A stretch of 64,000 nucleotides of DNA from Saturnia japonica (lineage: Eukaryota > Arthropoda > Insecta > Lepidoptera > Saturniidae): assembly GCA_033032175.1 (NCBI GenBank), contig CM065321.1, positions 16,514,501 to 16,578,500 of the forward strand. Reading direction: 5' to 3'. Shown piece by piece: positions 1 through 12,005 of the stretch. The notes under the pieces were generated by a model. That model was not told where the DNA came from. It ran no database searches and saw only the letters and a list, made by a program, of their open reading frames with translations. How positions within the stretch are numbered: the first letter of the stretch is position 1; each line of letters starts with the position of its first letter. A program made the translations under genes and the position numbers.

Positions 1-1511
1 TAAGGCAGTTATCATAATAGGTAACTCCATCATAACTCTTGAATGTTGAATTGGAACAAGTCGTGCGCCGGTATGTTTTACAAGAAGTGTATTTAAAAAA
101 AAAAAAATTTAATTATATTTTAAAAATTATTAAATTTAAAAAAATTTAAATTATTAGATTTTTAAAAAGCAAAAGCTAATAAGATAAAATACAGCTTAAG
201 AGCTGCAGTGGTTCTTCTAAAGTCGAAAGTCGCACTGGTTCTAATTATCTTCTATTTAAATGAGGCTTGAAATTCCGACCACCAATGGCAATCATACACT
301 TACATGAATGGTGTGTTTACATGTTCACTCTGAGCACGAACCTTCAGAACTAAGACTGGCTAGATTAGCCATTGTAGAGCATACGAACGTCGAAGTTGAA
401 GCAGTCGCTGTGACCGAAAACGGTCAAAAGCATCATTATCATCATCCTTTATCAATGGATATATGAATAAGCTATTAGCAAGCGTTATAAACTACCTTTC
501 GGACTTTCCACTAACAAGAGAATCCGGTCAGAAATACGACACTAAAAGGCAAAAGAAGAAATTCTAAGATACTCACACACCTCGTCCGACCTTCATCTCA
601 GCTTAATGGGTGATCTGAAATTAGAAATAAATTTTAACTCGCGAGTTATAATATATATTATAGTATAGTATATTTAAAAATGAAAGTGAATTGTTTAACA
701 ATATGGTTTTAGTTCTGGCGGTGAAGGTAAATATCGTGAGGCAACCTGAACACTTGAGAAATGTTATTGTAATTTTTTTTTATACCATGTCGGTGGTTAA
801 CAAGCTTGGGGTCCACCTAATGGACGCTTGAAATACCAGAATCATCATGCCCGCCTAAATGCATTACATGCATATCTGTGAATTTCACTTCTTTTGCGTT
901 GCAGACACAAAAGCTGGTGTACTATTATATTCGAAGTTGATAATTATCAGAGAATAAGCATTAAAAAAACGTTTTATTTATCACACAATAAACGATTAAC
1001 GTTACAAAATACATCTCCATTGCTAGAAAACATTTCAAACAAACAACTAAAAAACTAGAACGTGGCAAATATGAAAATAACATAAAGATACAAGACAATA
1101 AATAGACCATAATCCCTAGTGAATTTTGTTTCGGTTTTACACACGACGATAATAAAACGCGAAATTTATTTGATATCACGTTGACAGCTGTCAAAACCAC
1201 AGACATAACCTCTACAGCTGTCAAAATATTTTGACATTGGATATTATGTCTTAAAAGCGGTGCGCTTTGGTCGATTGTGATCTAACTAAGAATATTGTTG
1301 GCGTGTCTTCGTGTTTGTCAAATTATTTAAATCCTTCAATGTATTGATAGGAACTGGTGGCTAATTTAAACAAATCCTTAGTTGGCACGGTTCGCGAAGC
1401 GATCGACTAACGACAGATTTTAAATGCATAATTCTGTAATGCTGAACGATAATGAATTCGTCTATCGATGTTTATTTTCTTCTTTTATGTTAGTACCAAA
1501 TTAAGAGTACT
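1..1511. other. Unassigned AT-rich DNA
   Basis: An A/T-rich run at 85-175 and two perfect palindromes at 1181-1194 and 1220-1235. Apart from the family-D scrap at 781-845, I see no gene or repeat. Confidence 0.5.
781..845 (-). repeat. Family D scrap
   Basis: ACCATGTCGGTGG, CCACCTAATGGACGCTTG and AATACCAGA retain the family-D order with internal loss. Confidence 0.35.
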
Positions 1512-1600
1512 GTATCTTATAGCAAGCACAATGCAATCCAACGACATCGGTGACCGCCGAGGAATCTATAATTAATTGCCAGTCTTCACTGTCATGCCAC
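1512..1600 (-). repeat. Family E repeat fragment
   Basis: Read on the minus strand, a remnant of the family-E block 'gtcgctg...gatctctcggcggtc...tgtgcttgc' is visible. Confidence 0.42.
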
Positions 1601-1824
1601 TTCAAATGTATTTTCACGTTATGCTTGAAGGACTTCATGTTGCAAAAAGAAAGGAGCAGACTGATTGGTACACTGTTCCACACCTTCACAGTACACTAAA
1701 TTATGGCGTAGAGAACTTTTTGTCCATGCCTAGATGGAAGGCCGTATTTTATTCTGTCTGTCCTTAGTAGGGTTTTCGGGATACACAGAATTATGAAGAT
1801 CACAATTTACATTTATTATAAACT

Positions 1825-2345
1825 AGCTGTGTTCGCGGCTTCGCTCACGTGGACTACAGAATGCCCGCGCGAATCTTGCTCCCTGCTCCTGGCTATTTTA
1901 AAGACAAAAATGCTTGTTGTGGGTGTTCCATAGAAGATAGACGTATACTCTCTCTAATTTTTTTGTATTTCTTTTTAATGTTTACAATTACGTAGTACAT
2001 TAGTTTGCTATATCTCTTATGGTTAACTCAGCGTATGCTATTTAAGCGCCCGAATTGATTCACCATGACCAGCTTTTTATTCATTTGTACAGAAACCTAA
2101 TTCTTTTTTAAAAATAAAGTAACCTAAGTTGTTCCCAATAACATCAGCTATCTATCGGTGAAAGTTCTGTCAAAATCGGTCCAACCGTTTCGGAGAATAC
2201 CCGGAACAAACAGATAGACAGACAGACAAAAATTAAAAAAAAAATTGTTATAGATATCTTATATACTTTCATAAGCATTAAGTAAAAACCTGTTATTTTG
2301 ACATTACAAATAGACACTTCAATTTTATTAATCGTATAGATGGGC
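1825..2345 (+). repeat. Family C dispersed repeat (~500 bp)
   Basis: Opens with ACTAGCTGTGTTCGCGGCTT, a start typical of a common lepidopteran RTE-like repeat. It includes the TCGGTCCAACCGTTTCGGAG block and GACAGACAGACAAA near 2215, and ends near AATTTTATTAATCGTATAGA. No ORF; probably a non-autonomous or 3'-end retroelement. Confidence 0.7.
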
Positions 2346-2499
2346 ATAGTGCCTCACTTCAATACAGACAGTTTAATATATAGAATAATTTTTGTTGTGT
2401 ACGTGGGGATTTAATAACATCTTCAGATTTGAGGTACCCAAGATAACTCCACATGTAGGTGGTGCACTCTACTGAGTTACGAGCGAAAAAATAGCGACA

Positions 2500-2695
2500 G
2501 AGGTGTGGCAGAGCTGCACAGTTCGACTGGGTCGCGACACTATGCATATGTTAAAAAGCTTAACATACTGATTCGTTTAGGGCCTTCGTATTACGGCCCG
2601 TATCCATTTTGGCCACACAGGCCGGCATGCCAGCGGTGACTGTTGGTTGACTGATCTCTCGGAAGGCTGAATTGTACTGTACTTACAATCAGGCA
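2500..2695 (+). repeat. Family E repeat, divergent
   Basis: GTTCGACTGGGTCGCGACAC with CATGCATATG spacing, then GGCCGGCATGCCAGCGGTGA and GATCTCTCGG, in the family-E order. Confidence 0.5.
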
Positions 2696-2994
2696 GAGTT
2701 CCAGCACTTTACCTAAAGAAACTAAGTACTAACAAAATATTTGCACACAATTAATTTTCTATTCTAGTCAAAATGCAGTAAGTCAATCGACATTTCATTT
2801 TCGCATTTATGGACAAAATCTTTATTTACGCGCACAGTATTTTAAGGTTTCAGACCAAAATCGTACTCGTGTTACTTAATTTGCTAATACTGCTAATAAG
2901 TTTCATAGTTTATTATGTAAGTATTGTATGAAAGTGTTAAAGTCGCCTTCACTGTATCTAGTTTTAAACCGTATTGCAATGTTTTAAAATTTTA

Positions 2995-3120
2995 ATCAAT
3001 ATCTGGGCGACTGAGCTTAACTTAACTTAAACTTGGAAAGTTAAACTTGATCTAAGTACAAAATTTCATCCAAATACGTAGTAAAACCATTTCTTAGAAT
3101 AGCTTATTTAATGGTATTAG
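2995..3120 (+). repeat. Family K repeat, copy 1
   Basis: TCAATATCTGGGCGACTGAG and AAAATTTCATCCAAATACG have the layout of a lepidopteran repeat seen again at 3.3 kb. Confidence 0.45.
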
Positions 3121-3274
3121 TTATTGTATATAATGGGCATTTAGTAAAGGGTTTATTTGAGTGGTATGTGTGAATTGGAAGTACGACATATTAAACTTAG
3201 TCATGTATGATAATAATGTGCATTCATTTAGCGATTTTTTTTTCATTGTGTAAACTTAATTTATTCTTGTATAA

Positions 3275-3432
3275 AACACAATATCTGGGTGAGCGAGCTC
3301 CGTTCGATGTCTTTCAAAAAGTAAAAACATCTATCTAGGTAAACATAGAAATGTAAAACATTATCTAAATTCAAAATTTCTTTCAAATCGTTGGGGCCCT
3401 TTCCGAGAAATATTACATAACATATAAATAGA
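3275..3432 (+). repeat. Family K repeat, copy 2
   Basis: AATATCTGGGTGAGCGAGCT, TCTATCTAGGTAAAC and TTCAAATCGTTGGGGCCC. The long-TIR element lies directly beyond its right end. Confidence 0.5.
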
Positions 3433-3434
3433 TA

Positions 3435-4040
3435 CAGAATGGATTTTTTAAATGGGGCATTAAGGGTAGGTACCTTAACTGTTGTAGCTACATGTAAACT
3501 TTCTGAGTAGAATGTCCTTAAATTTTTGAGACATTTTCACACGCATTTATAGTTTTTGAAAAAAGTTTATAGTTAGCAAGACAATGGGTACTACTTTACA
3601 CAAAATCTTTTTTTCATGTCTTTCGTTCCTGTTTCTCATAAGCATCAATAAACTCTATGAGACCACCTGAGCTTAGAGCACTTTTTAGTACTCATTTTTT
3701 TGTCCGGTCTTCTTTGTAGCGCCCATACTATCCATAATAAAAAATTTAAGTCAAGATAAAAGTAGGAGTCTTTTTTCACGCACAAGGTTATCAAAGCCAC
3801 GACGATTTCGAACGAAATGTGTGGGAAACGTTCTTTCGATTTTCTAACATTTTAGTACTCTAACCTTATAAGACACAGGATCATTGGTATGAAAAAAGTT
3901 TAATTTTCATGCTAAATATACACATTATAAAACAGTAAATGACGGTCAAAATGTTAAGGACGTCTCCTCAGAAAGTTTTCTTGTAGGTACAATGGCTAAG
4001 GTTACCTACCCTTACTGTCCCATTTAAAAAATCCAGCCTG
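3435..4040. mobile_element. Non-autonomous DNA element with long terminal inverted repeats
   Basis: The first ~95 bp (from CAGAATGGATTTTTTAAATG) are the imperfect reverse complement of the last ~95 bp (CAGGCTGGATTTTTTAAATG read inward), by eye about four bases in five. TA stands just outside both ends (3433-3434 and 4041-4042). The 400 bp core has no usable ORF. TA flanks point to the Tc1/mariner/pogo superfamily, but the ends do not match the DD41D element at 12.7 kb. A MITE or internally deleted transposon is most likely. Confidence 0.78.
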
Positions 4041-4344
4041 TATATGTGTATGTATCTAATATTATTAGATTATTTTAATCAGATTAAAATCTGCATGCTC
4101 CACTGCAGGATTTTCAATTATTATTGCAAAAGGTACGCACTTTATCACCACGATACCTCCCACACTGTATGGAGATCTACTCTATAGATTCTCATTTTCT
4201 CTTTACATGGTCCATGGTCCTTACTACATAAACAGTACTCAAACGTTCAGGAATCTTTACAAAGACTTTGTTCGCTGTCAGCCGGTTGTGCTATTAAAGC
4301 CGTGTTTGTAATATTAAATGATATTATGATGGTGATTATATTTT

Positions 4345-4565
4345 AAATTACGATGTGACCCAAGGTGGATAGTACTAGCTCTCAAGTGCAATTGACGAAA
4401 CACACTTGGGTAGCTTGGCGATAGATTTTTTAGTTAAGGGTGGTAGCTAGCTAAGCGAGTATTAGGAAATTACCTGCCACTATTTTATGGTTTAATTTTA
4501 ATGTTTCCCTTCAACGACAGCTCAGATTCATTGTTGGGACTCGAACTCGCGAGCCATTATAACTT
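4345..4565 (-). mobile_element. Family A SINE, 5'-damaged copy
   Basis: Matches the family-A body. The B-box remnant (GGGACTCGAACTCGCGAG) is directly followed by GCCATTAT, so most of the tRNA-like head is deleted. Confidence 0.65.
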
Positions 4566-5694
4566 CACTTTCCAAAAAACTATATATGCCAATTACATAA
4601 AATTCTTCGGAACATGCCAACACAAAAATCAGCCGGTATTAAATCGTACCAAGTGATATTGTGGGCAAAAATAAATCTACTATCGTCCGTTCACCATTTA
4701 GGTCAATCGTAAGCACAGTTCTTAAAAACCGATTGGCACCAGCCACCGGACCTTGGACAACACTGGGCTCATTTGAATCCATTAACCACAATGCGAAAAC
4801 GGATCACGTATCAAAACAATTTGCGAAACGCGTTTTATTCACGCCATCCCGTTGCTAAGCACACAGCATGACGAATGGCAAAGGGAAGACGATCGATTAA
4901 ACTGCCGTTTATAAGACCATTTGTATGAGGACTCAGCTATCATACAAACGAATACTTTGTGTGGCTCCACAGACCAAGTCTGAATGCGTTGCTTGGACAA
5001 GTTTAAATTTGCAGTCCGTGAAAGCGCAACTATCATTCACGATATCAATGTCGATGTTGATTCTGAATTTAAAACAACATTTAGTTAAGTTTGCAACACT
5101 GCCAATAAAGTTGGGTGGCGCCAGACTAGACGATGAATGTATTGAACGTTTCACGTCAGTTAAATGGACATAACACGTTGATGTTACATTTATAGGTCCA
5201 TTTGAGGTGTGCGGACGTGTGGTAATGTGCTGATACCTACTGGAATGTCAACGATGAATTAATTTTTATCGACAATGCTGAATATCTGTGGAATTGGTTA
5301 TTCCTTTCTATCAGTGTTTTGTTTAATTAAATGACTGCCAAAACAATGACAAACAATTGTCCAAACAATTAACATTTAAGTTTTTGAGGTGACCTCTAAG
5401 TACTCTACTAGATTTTTTTTAAATTTGCAGTACTGCGCGTATTAAAAGTATTGTTTTGAACTGAAACTTCTTAGGTGGTGATTCGATAATTGGACGAAAA
5501 TTGAGAATGAAATTTCAATAAAGAGTTACGTTTAGACACATTTCGTCACATAAGAAAAAATAAAGATATAATATAAAATGTATATCTGTACATTGTTTAT
5601 CTAATATACAGTTTAGGCCATCCGCGTCACCCCTTTTAAGAGATTTAATTCTTATCATGTGTACGGTGCTGCACAGCTGCTGCACTTGCAATTT
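4566..5694. other. Unassigned DNA
   Basis: Slightly less AT-rich at 4660-5170, where short overlapping frames exist on both strands (65-82 codons). None resembles a known protein. Confidence 0.45.
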
Positions 5695-5925
5695 TTTTTA
5701 GCTTTACCGTTGGACTATAATTTAACCTGATATTAACTAAAGGTGCTTGGCAATGTATTTTAACTGCAGTATGGAGCATTATAAAAAACCTTACATCTAC
5801 CACCACGCTATGGTTTTATCACAATGTTTTCGTTTACTGATAGCTGGTGCTCATCGTAGGATTTGAAAATATTTCAATCGACGTGCTCTCCGAACGCGCT
5901 ATCTTTGACTCATTAGCACTTCATA
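5695..5925 (-). mobile_element. Family A SINE, old copy
   Basis: The central phrases (CTACCACCACGCTATGG, ATCACAATGTTTTCG) and the head (GACTCATTAGC) are recognisable, with many substitutions and deletions. Confidence 0.5.
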
Positions 5926-7084
5926 TTCCACTGAGCCCCAGTGACTAGCTGAGTTGCGTAGTGTATTATGTGACAAATGGGTATAAAGTACTGCTGTGCT
6001 GTAATCCTGAGGCCAATCACTAATGACTTACTATTCCTGAGGACTGAGTTGGAACAGCAGGCACTGTTGCTACGTTGGAGTTTTTTTGTTGATGCAAATT
6101 TTCACAACTTTTTCACAGGTTCTAGCATGACCAAAAGTATGATTTATTTATTTATTTATTTACATTACATAGTATAAAAATTTACACTGCAAAACCTTTC
6201 TCTTTATACATTCAACATAAGGCATAAAATATAATCTTTTTTTTCATAAACGGTAACGTATCAAACATGTTCACCTGAGTGTAAACATATGTACCTACGT
6301 ATTGTTTTGTCTAGACCGAATACTAATACCTTCGCCTCGGGTTTTGTATAAGCGGATACAGACAAGAGTTCGTATTTCAGTTGCTAAGAGGAAGAGGCCA
6401 TAGCGACTGGTCACTCGTTGAAAAATATTACAGATCAGTTTTAAATACGAATTATTGTTGTATGACAAGCTGCAAACTGATTTTGCTTAAGACCTGATGG
6501 TGTATAGGGTTTTATAGTTGCGAGGCAAAGTGTCAGCTATGTGCCTAGGTTTACCGGACGGTCGAGATTCGTCTGAATCGTCTCGACATTTCATACAATG
6601 TCCAGACTCCCGAAAACAGCTTCTTGTGTAATTTATAACAAAACAGAAATTTAAAATTACCACGCGGTTTCAAACACACTATACTAACTCTCATTGGGTA
6701 TACAAAAAAAAATCCTGTAAGCAATGCTTACTGTGAAAGGGAGTTTACTTTGTTAAATAACTTGTATACCAAAGAGAGAAATCATACGGCCATTGATTTA
6801 ATTAGCGCCGAGTTAGTAACTAAACTAAACTTTGTTGTTACCTGTTTACAATTTAAAACTTTTCTGAGTAGATGCTTCTCAGAGATCAAAATATGTAGAT
6901 TCATTGGCATCGAATACGAAAAAAATTTTCGCAACTTAAAAAATAAGTTTATTCATAATAGATATATGTTACATAATTATGTTATAAATGATACTCTTAT
7001 GTGCCAAAAGATTTTAATTTTTCTCGTTATTTTAACTTTAATAATAAAAAGTAACATGTTGATCTGTATAAAATCAAAAACAAT
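5926..7084. other. Unassigned DNA
   Basis: Contains the ATTT microsatellite and a 129-codon AT-rich frame (6750-7139) of low-information composition that I regard as chance. Confidence 0.45.
6139..6164 (+). repeat. ATTT microsatellite
   Basis: About five perfect units of ATTT followed by TACATTACAT. Confidence 0.8.
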
Positions 7085-7175
7085 GGCGGAGATTGGTAAT
7101 CTATCGGTGGTCGTGGCCTGCAAGCCTCTCGGCAGTTGATGTACACTGGATGGTCTTGAACAGCCACTATTCCTC
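7085..7175 (-). repeat. Family E repeat fragment
   Basis: CTATCGGTGGTCGTGGCCTG and CTCTCGGCAGTTGATG match family E in reverse. Confidence 0.42.
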
Positions 7176-7939
7176 AACTTGAAAATCTGTAAGTGTATTT
7201 TCGACATATGTACTTCAGAAGCAATCTCTCCAGGCTCAGCATGATTACCATTTTTAAATTACAGCGTCACTTATCAACATATAAAAATATGGTCAAATAA
7301 TAAACCTATATGGTATAAAAACAAGTATATGAAATAATAAACCTGTAGGTTTTTATAATTTCAAATTCGATTATTAAAAGGTAACGAACTAATCTGGGTT
7401 TCTTCTTGTTCTTCATTTTTCCAACTTGGCAACCAATTGCCATCATCAACCGAGCAATTATTTCGTTTTACGAAGTGTCCTGTAATGATTTCAGTCTTCT
7501 AACTAATTGATGGGTTTGGGGATGGGATTTTTAGATCTTTCAGTGAGTTTTAATGGCGTCTCAGAATCCATAGTTCATGTTTTTATTTCCAATAATTTAA
7601 ATTTATGAATCTATACAAATAAATTTTTATGAAGTTCGTTGGTAAGCCATCACTTTAGAACAGCTGGACCGAATTGGCTATGTTTTAAATGACATTAATA
7701 GTCCGAATAAGATTTTTAGGAAAGGGCATTTTAAAAATTCACCCGACGAATGAGTATATCTTGGAAAAACTGAAATCGCTTTTTTTCTATCGGATTTTTT
7801 ATAAAATCACCATTCAAATGATGAGCACGCATAATTCTATTTTTTTCTATACGTTGTGGTTTTGAAAAAGTTTTCATGAAAAAAAAATCGAAATAGGTGG
7901 CGCTGTGGACTGTTGGAAAGGCCAGAACAAGAGATGTCG
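7176..7939. other. Unassigned AT-rich DNA
   Basis: No ORF, RNA gene or recognisable repeat seen. Confidence 0.5.
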
Positions 7940-8150
7940 AATTACATCTTTAGAACTGAAACGCCCAAGCCAAGAAGCCAAGCCCAAGAAGATAAGTCCG
8001 TAAGAGTGACTTGCTTCTGCGTGTCGCGTTTCGGGATCAGCCTGTGCATATCCAGTTAAATTAATGCAGGCTGATATAACAGTGGCAACCGTCGATGGAT
8101 TACGATCTCTCGGCGTTGTGTTTAGATTGTGCTGTGCTTGCCATCTAAAA
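7940..8150 (+). repeat. Family E repeat (reference copy)
   Basis: Contains GTCGCGTTTCGGGATCAGCC, TGCAGGCTGATATAACAG, GATGGATTACGATCTCTCGG and GTGCTGTGCTTGCC. A dispersed non-coding repeat of ~200 bp that I cannot name. Confidence 0.58.
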
Positions 8151-8577
8151 AGGTTTATTTACATTTTTATAGATTGGAAGAGTAGTGTAGTGTTAATATC
8201 CATTAAAACTCCTAATTAATCCCATCTTCCTACAGTCATGTCCCCAACGTTATAATATTTACTCGGTTGATATGTTGTGTACAGTCCGTCAACAGTATCA
8301 ATAAAGTGTCGGACTTGATGACTTAAAGGTATTAGCGCTTCGAATGCCTCAGTTGTTTGATTAAAGCTATAAATTATAAGTGGAATTTATAGCTGTTTAT
8401 TTGGGTTTCTGATGAGATGTGTGCTGAGTGACCGCTTCGGGCACTTGGCAGCCATGTTCTATTGTCGCTTGGTTCAACTCTGTTTAGTTGGCTTCTTTAT
8501 TACAGTACAATGGGCCAGCATCGGCGTCCAAGTGGAACGACCATCACAATATAGTGGTATATCATTAAGAGTTATTA
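8151..8577. other. Unassigned DNA
   Basis: Lies between family-E and family-C copies. Nothing recognised. Confidence 0.5.
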
Positions 8578-9056
8578 TAAACTAGTTGTCCCCGCGGCTT
8601 CGCTTACGTGGACTACAGAATGCCATCGATTGGGTACACGCGCGAATATTTTAAAGACAAAAATGCTCATTTTGGGTGTTTCTTAGAAGATAGACGTATA
8701 CACTCTCGGACTTTTTTGTAGGTCTTTTTAATGTTTACAATTATGTTCTACATTAATTTGTTATTTATCTTATGGTTTACTCGGCGTAAACAATTTAAGC
8801 GCCAAAATTGATATACTTACTATGACCTATTTTTATTTATTTACTCGGAACTGTAAAAGTAAAAAAAATTGCTTAAGTTACTCCTTATAACATCGCGTAT
8901 TTACCAGTCAAAGTCCTGTCAAAATCGGTGCCATCGTTTCGGAAATTACTTCGATCAAACAGACATACAGACAGACAGACCAACATTTTTTAAATTGTTT
9001 TTTTTTTTGTTTTAGATATCGACTTTCATATGCCTTTAGTAAAAAGCTGATATTTT
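8578..9056 (+). repeat. Family C dispersed repeat
   Basis: Full-length copy from AACTAGTTGTCCCCGCGGCT to the family-B SINE that abuts it at 9057. The CAGACAGACAGACC block is near 8970. Confidence 0.7.
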
Positions 9057-9308
9057 CGCCTGATACGTCTGTATCACCTAAGGGTTAGGTAGAGGTGTAC
9101 TAATGTACACCCACAGTTCGCGGAGTATGTTTTTAGGTCCCATGTAATGGGGCGAGCCTATTACCATTAATTGAGCACAAAGCCAAACTCCGAGCTGATA
9201 CTGAGATAATCATAGAAACCCCCAAAAACGCTTTGCTCGTTCTGGGAATCGAACCCAGGACCTCAAGTATACCAGTCGCGCTTAGGACCAGTGCACTAAT
9301 GAGGTAGT
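9057..9308 (-). mobile_element. Family B: tRNA-derived SINE
   Basis: On the minus strand the head carries a B box (GGTTCGATTCCC) near 9245-9258. The plus-strand end ACTAATGAGGTAGTT is the reverse complement of the family-B start. The body includes the GGTCCCATGTAATGGGGCGA segment and the tail near CCTAAGGGTTAGG. It ends 30 bp before a family-A copy. Confidence 0.75.
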
Positions 9309-9340
9309 TAAATATGTTTTGTACAATTGTTCATAAGTTT

Positions 9341-9662
9341 TTTTTTATCGTTATAGATTTAGTCTTGCGGCCACAATTTCACCTGATCTTAAGTGACGAT
9401 GTGGCTCAAGATGGCAACACGCTAAGCCTAGTGGAATACTGGCTCACAAGTGCAGCTGCGTGAACACTCCTATAGGTGTTTTTGACATCAGATTTTGAGA
9501 TCAAAGATGGTGGCTAGCCAGGCGGGCATTAGGAAATACGGGATTACCATTCTATGGTTTCATCACGATGTTTTCCTTCACCAAAAGCTCTGGCTCATTC
9601 CAGGGATTCGAACTCACGCCGATAGATGCGGTATCCGTACACACTATCAATTGGACCATTGT
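9341..9662 (-). mobile_element. Family A: tRNA-derived SINE, fullest copy
   Basis: Read on the minus strand, the head contains RNA polymerase III promoter-like boxes: an A-box-like stretch near 9640-9655 and a B box (GAGTTCGAATCCC type) at about 9602-9615. A body of ~250 bp and a T/A-rich tail follow. This is the reference copy for family A in this window. Confidence 0.78.
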
Positions 9663-10012
9663 TAGGTGTCTTCTTGGACCCTTTTCTACTTGGTTTTTAA
9701 TTTGAACCACATAAATGTTTTTGTTTTCGTTTCGAGATAAAACGAATTAAATCACATTGTATGCCCTGTCATATAGCCGGGGTTTATTATGAGAGATTTT
9801 CTTTTAATAAGCATAAAATATATTTATTCGAATTCTCTTTTGAACAAAATATAGTAATAAATATTCTTAAGTCTCGTAATAATATAAATTGTGGAAAAAA
9901 TGTTACTTTCGTTCGAGTTCTTTGAAAAGCGTAAATTATATTATATTTTATGTAGTCTCAAGTAATAAATCACTTTTGTATGTTTGTTATTATATGATGA
10001 TTTATAATGATC
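9663..10012. other. Unassigned AT-rich DNA
   Basis: Between a family-A and a family-B SINE. Nothing recognised. Confidence 0.5.
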
Positions 10013-10124
10013 ATAGTATTTCATAGAAAAACCCAATAATACTTTGCTCGACCTAGGAATCGAACACAGGACCTCGATCATAGCAGTCGCGGTTACGACC
10101 ACGAGGTTAATGAGGCAGCTTATT
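10013..10124 (-). mobile_element. Family B SINE, head only
   Basis: Head region with B box (GGAATCGAACACAGG on the plus strand) and the GACCACGAGGTTAATGAGGC end. The body beyond TCATAGAAAAACCC is missing. Confidence 0.7.
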
Positions 10125-10445
10125 CGTCATTCATATTACCACGACCTTTTTAGTCAGATATAATATTTAAAAGCGTGAATCCCTTAGAACTTAGAACCTC
10201 TTCATCTACGACGGGATATTGTCGAGCTGGACGTGTTTAAAGTTTTTATCGTCTGCATCATGGTAGATGTTCTTAAATTTTTTACCACACTCTTGCTATC
10301 ATATCTGTTTCCATTGAAAAATCACCCGACTTGGTTTACGAAACCAAAGCTACACGATAGTTTCCAGCCTAAGACAGACAAAAAAAATCGCAAATTGTTA
10401 TCTACACTGTAGGTACCTTATTTAAAAAAAAAAATACAACTAAGG
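10125..10445. other. Unassigned DNA
   Basis: Nothing recognised. An A-run at 10424-10432 may be the tail of the adjacent family-D copy. Confidence 0.45.
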
Positions 10446-10658
10446 AGCCAAACAAGCATACATACATCAGACCTGATAATAAGCGGCTACCGTATGCTTG
10501 TGATACATAGGTGCCACTGGCGCGTTGCTAATTTTGAATCCCTCAACCTCAAGGAGCTCTGAAAACCCTACTCACAACAGGAACACAAGACATGGATATT
10601 CGGCACCGATCTCCTATAGGGTGAAGGTTTCACCAGTTGAGCTGTCCCAAGTGCCCTA
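10446..10658 (-). repeat. Family D: LINE-tail-like SINE
   Basis: Plus-strand order runs AAGCGGCTACCGTA, then AAGGAGCTCTGAAAAC, ACAGGAACACAAGAC and TGTCCCAAG. The left edge matches the reverse complement of lepidopteran LINE 3' ends, so I take minus as the sense strand. Confidence 0.6.
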
Positions 10659-10916
10659 CATCTCAATACCTTGGAGAAGTATAACCGTCTCTTGACCAGT
10701 ATGTGGTCTTCTTTCTATTATATTGCATCCTTCAAATGGACGCAAGAGGTATTTTAAAAAGCTAGCATGACGGTAACTATCATTGATAGGATGTATGTCT
10801 CAACGATCACCGTTGTATTTGAACTGTACCGCATTTACCTATAGGCATTCTATAGCCCATTTGTCGGATTAAAGATAAACCCGGAACTGTACTGCAGCGG
10901 AGTGGCGCGACACGTC

Positions 10917-11117
10917 AGCCATAACTTCTTTGTTCTGTTCTTTGTTTTGTTCTTTGAACCAATTTGGATAATTCTTTTTTTGTTTGATAGGAGATACCTC
11001 AATGGTGGTCCCATTTAAATTTCATTGGTATTTGATCTTCAACTTCAAAGATACGCCAGGGAACTCTTGAAAATCATTGAAGTTGGTGTTCATTTTTGTT
11101 ATAAATATTCTTGTATA
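10917..11117 (+). repeat. Family R dispersed repeat
   Basis: Contains GAACCAATTTGGATAATTC, GGAGATACCTCAATGGTGGT, AAGATACGCCAGGGAACTC and AATCATTGAAGTTGGTG. The 5' part (GACTTCAAAAAAGGAGG type) is missing. This family is common in arthropod genomes. Confidence 0.65.
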
Positions 11118-12005
11118 TGGAAACTATATGAGACATACCTCTTATAGACACATTTAAAGATTATTTTTAAATATGGGGACAGAATTTCATACACGGTCAT
11201 TTAATTACAAACTGAACAAAGCTTATACTACGGTAACTAAACAGCTGATATACATACATATAGATATTAAACACTCAGACACACAATTGACAAATATGCT
11301 CATCACAAAAGGGATTAATTGAACCCAGGACCTCTCGGTTACGATACTCCACCACGTGGTAGTATGCAATATTTTGCCGCAACTTGCCGCGCGGCTCCGT
11401 TCCATTTTTGTTTCGTATGAGAAAATAAACAAATGCCAATGTTAATTGTTTTAAATCTTCAAGATGATGCCAGTCTACAAAATAACGTGGTAATTTTTTT
11501 ATAAAGGAAAATTTTACTTTATGCAATTTAGGCCCTTAAAAGGCGCTTATTAGGGTCAAAAGAATATCACCGCCTGAAATCAGTAACAGTGTGTGTAAAA
11601 ATGTAAGTAAGACCATTTTGCCTAACACCAACAAGATAAGCGTGATGAATATCTAAACATTAAACGCGTGTATCACAGGTAACCACAAAGCCGACGCAGC
11701 TACGTCGACTGTAACCAATCAACCGTTGGTTACCCAACTAAAAACAAACATGCCCAAATAAGCCCCAGACACGCATCGAAAATAGATGACCGTTTTAAAT
11801 ACATCTTGTAAATATACGTCAGCGCAACGATTCAGATGTACTCGCTTTATATGCAGTGTTATATCATAGATCAAGAAATTATTCACAGAAATGATTATCG
11901 AGATATCATTTACTTGTAGAGTTAAATTCGTTTCAGCGCTTGTTGATACGAAACCATTTTTGTTAATTACAGCGTCGCTTTGTTAAGTGGTAAATAATGT
12001 AAATT
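11118..12005. other. Unassigned DNA
   Basis: Overlapping minus-strand frames at 11223-11526 look incidental. A GTAACCAA/TTGGTTAC stem lies near 11710-11732. Confidence 0.45.

Noticed and set aside
6750..7139. 129-codon plus-strand ORF as a gene
   Set aside because: AT-driven composition, no motif, and an overlapping family-E fragment at its end.
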